Shown here: positions 56,157 through 64,000 of the stretch, one piece after another
Position numbering within the stretch: the stretch's first letter is position 1
Layout of the letters: each line of letters begins with the position of its first letter
NCBI GenBank assembly: GCA_035578175.1
Contig: JAQMRL010000007.1
Location: forward strand, 46,614,391-46,678,390
Direction: 5' to 3'
Length of the DNA stretch: 64,000 nt
DNA from: Catonia carolina
Lineage: Eukaryota > Arthropoda > Insecta > Hemiptera > Achilidae
Translations under genes and position numbers: made by a program
The notes under the pieces: model-generated
What the model was told of the DNA's origin: nothing
Seen by the model: the letters and a program-made list of their open reading frames with translations, nothing else
The model's database searches: none

Positions 56157-56241
<85 letters not shown>

Positions 56242-56991
56242 AACAGAATATCTCAAGAACGGAACATCGTACAAAGTTGAAACTTGAAACTTAAGTTAGA
56301 TACTACTAGAGAACCCGACACAAACATTTTCGTCAAAATTGGTCAACCTGAAGTAGTAGTTATTCGTGTCATTTTCACTTTTTTGCGATTTTCTCAAAAA
56401 TGGCTCGTACAATTTTTTAAAAATCTATTCATACACTACATTTTTATGCTCTACAAGATAGGGTAGGCGCCAAGTCTGCTGAAACTCTTAAGGAGGCTGT
56501 TTTCTCATAAATTTTTTTTTAAATTGGGACTTTATTATGCATTTTAGCGCAAAAATGTAGAGAATTTGAAATCCTACAACTTTTATTTCAAACATTTTTT
56601 TTTATAACGCTTACTTTAAACGCGGTAATTAGCGATGTTCTTGCTGTTTTTTCCTCACGAAAATGTTTAAAAAAATCAATTTTTTTTTTAAATTTAGCCT
56701 ATGCATGCATTTTACGACAAAAGTGTGTAATCAAATTATAGGAATTTGAAAGATCTAGACTACAACTTTTATTTAGCTCATTTTTCTCTACAAAGCCTAG
56801 TTTAGCATGAAAGAGTGATTTTCCGTATTTTTAAGCCAAACTGAGGTTGATTTTCATTTTGCGTCTTTCACTCATGATTAAAATTAGGTTATGTTTACTG
56901 AGGTTAGTTTTTTTGTTTATTTCTAATGTTGGGTTCTATTGTTAATTATTTGCATTGACAAGAGAAAGTCGTGTGAGTGTTTCACACCAGA
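56026..56991 (-). mobile_element. family H element, copy 7
   Basis: Runs from actttctcttgcctatatga to gagtgtttcacaccaga. Carries the longest dinucleotide array, (TG)n at 56162-56238, at the family-specific position. Internal blocks are in normal order with more point changes than copies 1-3. Confidence 0.85.
56162..56238. repeat. (TG)n microsatellite, about 38 repeats
   Basis: Nearly pure TG array inside family H copy 7. Reading frames of alternating Cys-Val through it are artefacts. Confidence 0.95.
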
Positions 56992-57545
56992 TTTTTTTTT
57001 TTTTAAAGTAAGGATGAGAGCCTGAGTGATGCACCTGAGGCTAGTTGGGTAATTACTAGTTTCCTATAAAAGTACACTCTTACAACAAAGTTTCAGCTGT
57101 TACAAATATAATTTGAGTGCTTCATTCCAGTCATGACTTAAACTCAAGTTGTGTAAAACAAATTTCCCCTGTTTCTACATGTTGCAGCCACCATTCAGGG
57201 TAAATTACTCTTGCTCTGATATTGTTTGGTTGACCTGAAGGTCAGGGGTGCAGGGGTGAGGTGAATTAACGCTTAATGATGTGATCCATATGTCTAAGCC
57301 GTTAGCAATGTTTGACAACCTGTGCACATACCGTTCGATTTTTTGTTATAAAAGCTCCTCTTGTGAAAATTGCAACTGTTTCTGCCAATATAAGTCCTTT
57401 TCTTATTGACTGCATAATATTCAGGGTGGCCCATTTGTCGGTTTCCCCAATATTTACGGAAATCGGAAGTAAGTTTAATGGAATAAAAATAACTAAATTT
57501 TTTATAAACAAGATTTTTATTCAATTTACACATTTATACTACAGT
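56992..57545. other. spacer, nothing recognised
   Basis: About 550 bp. Overlapping open frames at 57294-57533 on both strands lack any supporting signal. Confidence 0.35.
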
Positions 57546-57898
57546 TATAGTCCAGGGCTACAAAAAATAGTTCTGTTTCTTATCAAGTGGTCAGCCAATT
57601 ATATGACTGAACTATTTAAGGAAAGAAGAGGTAGAGGTGAAAAAGACACTAGTCAGAGTTATCTCCTCTGAAAGTAATGAATTTCATTACACAGCCAGTC
57701 TCTATGGTGAATAAAGTGATGGTGTCATTTGCAGGGTGTGAAGTAGATGCTTTTCGGAGGGCCTGGCATGCTGATAAGCATAGGCTACTTTGTACTCAGT
57801 GAGGAAGGCAAGGGTAAATCACCTTACTCCTCTTTTTACTTAGTAAAACCTCTAGAGGTTCAAACTAGCCTTTTGGCTGTTGACCTAAACAACAACAT
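57546..57898 (+). mobile_element. family R retroposon, copy e, 5'-truncated
   Basis: Begins at the tccagggctacaaaaaatag block and ends gttgacctaaacaacaacat. Short flank match tacagt at 57540-57545 and 57899-57904. Missing about 40 bp of the 5' end. Confidence 0.75.
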
Positions 57899-58226
57899 TA
57901 CAGTATAATACAATGTATCCATTTTCAGGTATCCAAATGAAATGTTATATTCAATGGAAAATATTGTCCTATAGGTTTCATATGATACAGGCATATTTTT
58001 GTACTTTTCAGTATACGAGTATAAACCATGCATTTTTGTAATATTAAGTAAAAAGAAAACAGGCGGGAATAGAAACAAACAAGGGCAATTATCTTGTGTA
58101 ACACTGTGACTATCCCCTCGTTAGCCTGTGATGCATGGACATTCCTCTTTCTTTGCTTGTATAAAAAATCTCTGTTACTGTTAATTTCATGACTATTCTC
58201 CTTATTGACCGTTATGAATACTGAAT

Positions 58227-58618
58227 TCTGCCCATAACAGACAGATGGAGTGTCAAATAATTTACACTCAATCCGTTCATTGCAGGGCTACAATAAATAG
58301 TTCTGTTTCTTATCACATGGTCAGCCAATTAAATGACTGAATCATTTAAGAATAGAAGAGGTAGAGGTGTAAAAGACACTAATCAGAGTTATCGCCTCTG
58401 AAAGTAATAAATTTCATTATACAGCCAGACCCTTTGGTGAATGAAGTGAAGGTGTCATTTGCAGAGTGGAAAATTTGTGCTTTTCAGAGGGCCCGGCATG
58501 CTGATAAGCGTACTTTTCCACTCAGTGAGGAAGGCAATTGTAAACCACTCACTCCTCGTTTTACTTAGTAAAACCTCTATGGGTTCAAACCAGCCTTTCG
58601 GCTGATGACCTAAACAAC
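58227..58618 (+). mobile_element. family R retroposon, copy f, full length
   Basis: Starts tctgcccataacagacagat and ends gatgacctaaacaac. Perfect 11-bp duplication gaatactgaat at 58216-58226 and 58619-58629. Confidence 0.9.
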
Positions 58619-58629
58619 GAATACTGAAT

Positions 58630-59499
58630 ATTGTAGTTCCTAATATCAGCTACCTAATGGTGTACAAACAAATTTTTAATTTTTTATGACATTCCTCTTT
58701 CCTCCCTTGCACCATTCAAATGTTACCAGAGTCATAAACCTCACTGAAACCATTATTAAGTGTTTTTTTAAGAATAGAATAATCGCTCAATATAAAATAT
58801 AGTCTTATAGGCGCTCAAGTGTAAAGAAAAATATCCATAACATTTATCCAGTACTGTTACAACTAGAGTTATCTTGGTCATTGTGTTGTGTATCATGTAT
58901 TGTAATGCTCGTTTGGGAAGTAATGTTTATAAATAAATAATAAATAGGATTGATTGTCGGGTCAGTACAGATTTTTACAGACTCCGGCTGGAGACTGTGA
59001 TGGAAGTGATATCGGTTGAGACGAGGCAGAAAAGTAGGATTTGGTGTCGTGACTAGAGAATCCAAGAATGATACTAAAAAGTTAAAGAGATGTTTGCAGA
59101 TTGGGTGACAAGGTTGTTAACTTAAAAGTAAGTGACGTCAGAATAATAAGTTAGGCCTGGTGCGTATCGGAAACGGGAAATAAAGGTAGGCTATATGATT
59201 GGTTATCGAATAGGTAGGCGTAATGATAGATAACTGGTGCGGTGAGGGAAGCCGATCTGTTTGTTGCACGACCTTGCCTAATACGGTTCGGACCTTGCCA
59301 TTCCGAAATAGGTAGTAACCAGACCGACTCCTTCACCTTTCACTGTGAAACAACTCGGCCTCTTGCGGCCACCAAACAACAGCCTCCTCCACATTCAATA
59401 GCAATTCTTTTATGGACCGCCCGTCGATGCTTTCTTCTGCTCTTCTCGTCGTTTCGGTTGGCCGATTCCACTGCATCGTTACGATGGACTACAAAATTT
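58630..59499. other. spacer with a GC-richer part, no gene called
   Basis: From about 59140 the sequence becomes GC-richer with several CpGs. A plus-strand open frame at 59242-59595 (117 codons) has no recognisable domain. It could be a promoter/first exon region of another gene or an old element. I cannot decide. Confidence 0.3.
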
Positions 59500-59880
59500 C
59501 ATCTCAGATTACATTTAAGTACCGGGTTACCGAGCTTAGCTCGGTGGCAAATAATATGTTCGATTTCCGAAAATAATAGTAATACAATCGGTTGATAAAC
59601 CATTAAAGGTCTGATGTAGTCTTTGTAATTAAAATACGGTGTATTTGTTTATTATATCATCTGTTATTATTTATTACATCTGTAGCCAGCCTATTGTTCT
59701 AATTATATTTCTTAATTTAACAAATTAATGGTTTTTTACAAATATGATACCTGGCGCAATCGATTTGTAAACCCTTAAAACCCCTATTCACGAATTTTCA
59801 GGAAAATAGTTCGAGCCGTTTTCGAGAACAGTTGGACATAGAAACACACATACGCCTAGTTGTAAATATTATAGGATTAC
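59500..59880. repeat. unclassified dispersed-repeat-like segment
   Basis: Contains the perfect dyad accgagcttagctcggt at 59529-59545 and the phrase tcaggaaaatagttcgagcc, gttttcgagaac with cacacatac and tattataggatta near 59800-59880. This arrangement resembles ends of non-autonomous elements common in insects, but I see no second copy in this window. Confidence 0.35.
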
Positions 59881-60224
59881 AAAAATTATAAAGGGCTAAT
59901 AATTTTGGAAAACTCTTTAATACGCGATAAATTCGGGAAAATGTTATATTAGGCCACCGAAAGAGAAGAAATTATCAATAGGACAGAGAAAAAGAAGTAT
60001 CCCCGAGTCTTAAAAACCTTTGATCCTATATGAAAGATTCATCCTGGTAAATTTTTTATCGGTTGTAACTTGATTTTACGTTTGTAAACTTTTTGAGCTG
60101 TTAAAAATTCAAAAACGGTACTTAACGATCCGAAATTGGTTTTATTTCAGTTTCTGTATAATTTCAGACCTAATTAGGTGAGAAGCATGGTGCATGGTGA
60201 TGAAGTTTTTATACAAATTCCGAT

Positions 60225-60567
60225 GTGTTGTTTAGGTCAACAGCCTAAAGGCTTGTTTGAACCCCTAGAGGTTTTACTACATAAAAACGAGGAGTGAGGT
60301 GGTTAACTATTGCCTTCCTCACTGAGTTGAAAGAGTGTGCTTATTAACACGCCAGACCCTCCGAAAAGCACCCACTTTTCACCTTTATATAGTGAAATTT
60401 ATTATTCTCAGAGGAGATAACTCTGACTATTTAATAGTGTCTCTTACACCTCTACCTCTTCTGCTCCTAAATAGTTCAGTCATATAATTGGCTGACTATG
60501 TAATAAGAAACAGAACTATTTTTTGTAGCCCTGGACTTAACACTCCACCTATCTGTTATAAGAAAAT
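60225..60567 (-). mobile_element. family R retroposon, copy g
   Basis: Minus-oriented, plus-strand start tgttgtttaggtcaacagcc. Flanked by a perfect 10-bp duplication aaattccgat at 60215-60224 and 60568-60577. An internal deletion near 60378-60390 removes the nearby block found in full copies. Confidence 0.88.
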
Positions 60568-60654
60568 AAATTCCGATATTGCGGCGAAAACAAAATACAA
60601 TCCTAATATCTAAGTAAGGCCTACCGTTAATAAAATGTGTGTGGTTTACTTCAA

Positions 60655-60703
60655 TGGCCGTCTGCATTAGCGAAAATTGTAAAACAGTCAAGCGTAAAAA
60701 AAT
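60655..60703 (+). mobile_element. SINE tail fragment
   Basis: Only ccgtctgcattagcgaaaat, tgtaaaacagtcaagcg and an A-run: the 3' tail shared by SINE types A and B. Confidence 0.65.
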
Positions 60704-61027
60704 ACTTCAATGGATGGTTATAACCTGGCCAGATTTAGTTTATTTGTATAAACACTAATCATCATAAAACAAGATACTACGTGAAACTTGTAAATGAAGT
60801 TGTCACGTGACCGTTATTATTACACTTCAGATAAACTAAAGATATGCAGTACTAGATATAATTTTAGTAAGAAAACCTCGCTGGATCAGCTTCACGTTTC
60901 ATTTGAAACATTTTTTAAATGCCTTGATAATGTAAATCGTTTAGGCGTACACTGTCAGTAGCTCGGTGAAATAGTTGGTGACCAGCTGTTTTATTTTTCA
61001 CTCCAGAAACGTCACGTTACATGATTT

Positions 61028-61267
61028 ATGGAAATTATGAAATCACTTTCTCGTAAGTTTTTATATCTTATTTTTCTTTATTGTAATTTTGTCGGTTACG
61101 GTACCCAAGTCAGTACAGGTCACGAACAAAACTTTAGCTGCAAGCAAAACCAACTGTTGATGGAGGTAATGAGAAAAGGCAGACTAAAATCATATGAAAA
61201 GGATGATAAACGAATAACGATTTCTTCTTCAAGCAATCTTTTTTTAACTTCCATATTTCTTGCTTGA
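61028..61267 (+). CDS. short open frame with signal-peptide-like start (uncertain)
   Basis: 79 codons. The N-terminus MEIMKSLSRKFLYLIFLYCN and FVGYGTQVSTG looks like a signal peptide with a basic start, a hydrophobic core and small residues, followed by two Cys. A donor-like gag|gtaatg occurs at 61164-61165, so it might be a first coding exon of a secreted protein. No homology recognised, no promoter evidence, and short AT-rich frames like this occur by chance. Treat as a weak candidate. Confidence 0.2.
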   Translation: MEIMKSLSRKFLYLIFLYCNFVGYGTQVSTGHEQNFSCKQNQLLMEVMRKGRLKSYEKDDKRITISSSSNLFLTSIFLA

Positions 61268-61356
61268 AATAAGCGAAACATGGAAAATAACATTTTTATG
61301 AGTGGACTGTTGAGACCGGATGAGCGATATTTCCCGCATAACTCTCATTGAATATC

Positions 61357-61700
61357 TATTCGTTGCAGGGCTAAAGTAAATAGTTCTGTTTCTTATCACA
61401 TGGTCAGCCAATTAAATGACTGAATAATTTAAGAACAGAAGAGGTAGAGGTGTAAAATACACTAGTCAGAGTTATCTCCTCTGAAAGTAAAAAATTTCAT
61501 TATACAGCTGTGGTGTGGTGAATGAAGTGAAGGTGTCCTTTGCAGAGTGGAAAATATGTGCTTTTCAGAGGGCCCGATATGCTGATAAGCGTACTTTTCC
61601 ACTCAGTGAGGAAGGCACTAGTAAACCACCTCACTCCTCGTTTTACTTAGTAAAATATCTATAGGTTCAAACCAGCCTTTCGGCTGATGACCTAAACAAC
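61357..61700 (+). mobile_element. family R retroposon, copy h, 5'-truncated
   Basis: Begins near attcgttgcagggctaaagt and ends gatgacctaaacaac. Flanks share cattga (61346-61351 and 61703-61708), a weak duplication. Confidence 0.75.
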
Positions 61701-63283
61701 TCCATTGAGCATACGAGTATGCCTACATACGTCACATCGGTGAACAAATTAAAAACTGTTGTTTCAGTCGCGTGCGCTGTTAACTGTTAGTTGTTATTTA
61801 TATTACCATCGGATGATGTTACAATCATGAAAAGCAAAGTATTACGTTATGACCGTTTTTTGTCTCACGTCCGATTTTTATGCAGATTAGGGTGGATGCA
61901 GGCGGGGTCAGTGACCTGCTGAATCCTATTCAAATGTTGGATGTAGGTGACAGATGTCTTTCTTCTGACTATGCTCAGCCAAATAGATAAGAGACTAGAT
62001 AAAGGTGTGAGCGACAATTATAGATACAATAATTATCTAACCAGGCAGACCCTGTGTGTGTATAGGGGCCTACTATTCAAACGGTTCACTTCATGTTACC
62101 TGTGCCTTTTGCATCCGACCGCTATGTATTAGATTCTCACGCGTTATTGTTACCCGTTTGAACGTGGGCTGCAGATAGCAGTTACAGTCCAAAAGCAGTC
62201 TCTCTTGTTCTCGCTGCAATGGTGGGGACATAATCATTAAACTGCGGCATGAAAGCAGCTCAGTTTTTGTTTGCACCATTAATTTCAAGTAAAAAACCGT
62301 AGCCGAGCACGCGCGTCTTTAATTCTTACACGGGGTATTATTTAATATAGTTGTGAGATATAACCTTCGTACAGAATAACTACTTGCATTGAAAATATCT
62401 TTGCAACAGGTTTTTTTTTGTTGAAAATTAGTCATGCTGGTAGGCAAGGCTGTCACTTGACATTCCCTTTTTGGTCGGACGAAGGTTAAAAACTATCACC
62501 CGGGTAATGTTATGTTATTACGCGTAAACACCATATTTGGAATGGGAGAAGTGACGTACATAATACAAGTAGATAAGTAGATGCGATTCCAACTTACGAC
62601 TGAACAACTTACCCTACACCCTCACCTTCCACATTTTACTTTTCAAAAGAAACAAAAGCGAATCGTATTCAAGTGATTTCTCTCGCATCCAATCTGCATG
62701 ATTTAAGTCAACTGTGACCGACTAAAACGAACAATATGATCGCTCACCAGTCAGGTAGGATACAGCCGGCAAGTAACACGTAACCCTATCATTTTTTAAG
62801 GCGAAAAACCAGAGCGGTTATCATCGCCTGTTTTTCTACACAAGGGTAGAAAAACCCCTCTTGAAATTGTGTAAGGGTAGGGGAGAACCCATGTGTAGAA
62901 CGATCTTTTCTTATTGTAACATTCAAATCTATTTACTAATATATCCCAGGTAAAATGATAAAAAAATATCATAAATTTACATACAAATTTAATATAACAG
63001 ATATATATATAGAGGATAAAAAAAGGTTGCAAAGGGGCCTTAAACATAAAAGAAAACATACAAATAAAAATTTAAACCTAATATCACAGTTACAATTAAC
63101 ACTTACAACACTGACAACTTATAAAATTAGTCTCACCAACTACTATCACAGGCAAGAAAATAAAATTTACATAGAAAAAAATAATATCAAAGTCATAAAG
63201 TAATAAAAGGCTGTAAAGAGGTAACAAAAATTTAAAAAAACGTAAAATTATACAAATATAAACTTTAAATTAATATCACTGTT
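61701..63283. other. 1.6 kb spacer, nothing firm
   Basis: Several open frames (61947-62132, 62796-63059, 62955-63203) lack recognisable domains. The part 62950-63240 is very A-rich. The LINE remnant to the right is minus-oriented, so part of this could be its 3' UTR. Confidence 0.3.
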
Positions 63284-63850
63284 TCAATAAATACAATATT
63301 CCGCTCCGCCCAAGACTGTCACACACTGGTATATACACCGATGGATCGAAATTTTTTTTAGAATCGTATCAAAAACATTACCGAGCATACTCCGCATTTC
63401 GAAGGGTAGCTTAAATGGCCGACGCAGAGCTGCGTAGCAGACGCAGTCAACCAACACATGATTGATTGTCAAAGGACAAAAGCACCTGCCAAAAAATTGG
63501 AGCATCACCAGACGTCATGAGATACCCATGGCTTAATCTGGTGTGCCCAATTCTAAGTCGCGCGATGACAACTTCTTCCCTTCTATTATTTTTCCTCAGC
63601 GACGTAAGCCATGGCTTACGTTACATGGCTTAACTTCGTGCTTTATCTCTCGTAGCTTGCCATGGGACTCAGTCCATTCTACCTGCCAGGAATCAGTGAT
63701 GGCCCGCTTCACCAGACTCACGAAATCCGACACAGTCAGATATTGCGTAAAAGCCGGTTGGCGAGCCGCCTACTTAGCGATCAGATCAGCAGCCTCATTT
63801 CCCGAGGTTCCAGCATGATCTGGAACCCAGCAGAAAACAACGCATTTTAG
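63284..63850 (-). pseudogene. LINE remnant with RNase H and C-terminal Cys/His region
   Basis: On the minus strand, from 63850 down, the frames read VVFCWVPDHAGTSGNEAADL with IAKQAARQPAFTQYLTVSDF (RNase H: the His and Asp in VPDHAGxxGNExAD), then VKRAITDSWQVEWTESHGKL, and after frameshifts IARLRIGHTRLSHGYLMSGD, APIFW-type and CLCPLTINHVLVDCVCYAAL (a C-terminal Cys/His cluster). This is the end of ORF2 in I/R1-group LINEs, which carry RNase H. A local repeat of atggcttacgttac-type sequence near 63608-63632 disrupts it. The RT would lie beyond the right-hand RNase H part and is not recognised. Confidence 0.8.
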
Positions 63851-63854
63851 CCCA

Positions 63855-63955
63855 TCAAGTAACCCTATCATGGAACCACCTATCATCTAACCCTATCCAT
63901 CCCTATCCCCGTCCTATCTATCCTATCCTATTTATCCAATCTATCGTATCTATAT
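63855..63955. repeat. CCTATC-rich degenerate simple repeat
   Basis: Many variants of cctatc, ctatcc and taaccctatc over 100 bp. Degenerate, with no fixed period. Confidence 0.65.
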
Positions 63956-63957
63956 AT

Positions 63958-64000
63958 ACGCATTGGCATAGTTGGTAACGTGCTCGCCTCTCATCATGCG
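63958..64000 (+). mobile_element. tRNA-derived SINE, type B, cut by the window edge
   Basis: Box A-like tggcatagttgg and the type B head gtgctcgcctctcatcatgc, running off the right edge. Confidence 0.75.

Noticed and set aside
55954..56280. 108-codon frame with a long Cys-Val run
   Set aside because: Same cause: family H copy 7 and its TG array.
62955..63203. Lys/Asn-rich 82-codon frame
   Set aside because: Composition reflects A-rich DNA. Considered as a Penelope fragment, but no diagnostic block matched.
63855..63955. Possible telomere-type repeat (taaccctatc)
   Set aside because: Motif is not regular and does not match the insect TTAGG unit.

Overview
This is a eukaryotic window, AT-rich and repeat-dense, almost certainly from an arthropod and probably an insect with a large genome. 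The evidence is a split gene with canonical GT-AG introns, many Tc1/mariner-type elements, a Penelope-like element, LINE remnants and tRNA-derived SINEs. There are no operons, Shine-Dalgarno sites or CRISPR arrays. I cannot name the species.

One host gene is supported. It is a plus-strand EF-hand gene of the sarcoplasmic calcium-binding protein (SCP) family, reconstructed as six coding exons: 16776-16874, 36815-36961, 40388-40555, 42508-42648, 47199-47279 and 54870-55016. All five introns are phase 0. Together the exons give about 260 residues. Exon 1 looks like a mitochondrial presequence and follows a CpG-richer promoter-like stretch. Exon 2 is an acidic Ser/Asp linker. Exons 3-6 carry the EF-hands, with loops 1, 3 and 4 canonical or nearly so and loop 2 degenerate. 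The gene spans about 38 kb, and its introns hold most of the mobile DNA described here.

Layout. 0-9 kb: a pogo-type DNA transposon remnant split by a foldback insertion with a hammerhead-ribozyme-like motif, a decayed Penelope-like element with RT and GIY-YIG remnants, and several copies of a ~0.9 kb element (family H) with an internal TG/CA microsatellite. 9-16 kb: SINEs and a second retroposon family (family R, AAC tail). 16.5-36.8 kb: promoter, exon 1 and a 20 kb intron with H copies, a mariner fossil, a second foldback copy, two LINE remnants, a D,D41D transposon and a mariner with long inverted ends. 36.8-55 kb: exons 2-6 separated by a Harbinger fragment, a Penelope fragment split by family R, a family R copy split by a solo LTR, five TA-flanked mariner/pogo elements (three of them internally deleted mariners), one full-length mariner with an open reading frame, and a Tc1-like pseudogene. 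55-64 kb: 3' region of the EF-hand gene, one H copy, four R copies and a LINE RNase H remnant at the right edge.

The most notable observations are the perfect 166-bp-arm foldback carrying a hammerhead-like motif, the Helentron-like architecture of family H, the mariner ORF whose third catalytic Asp is Glu, and the chain of nested insertions with intact target-site duplications.
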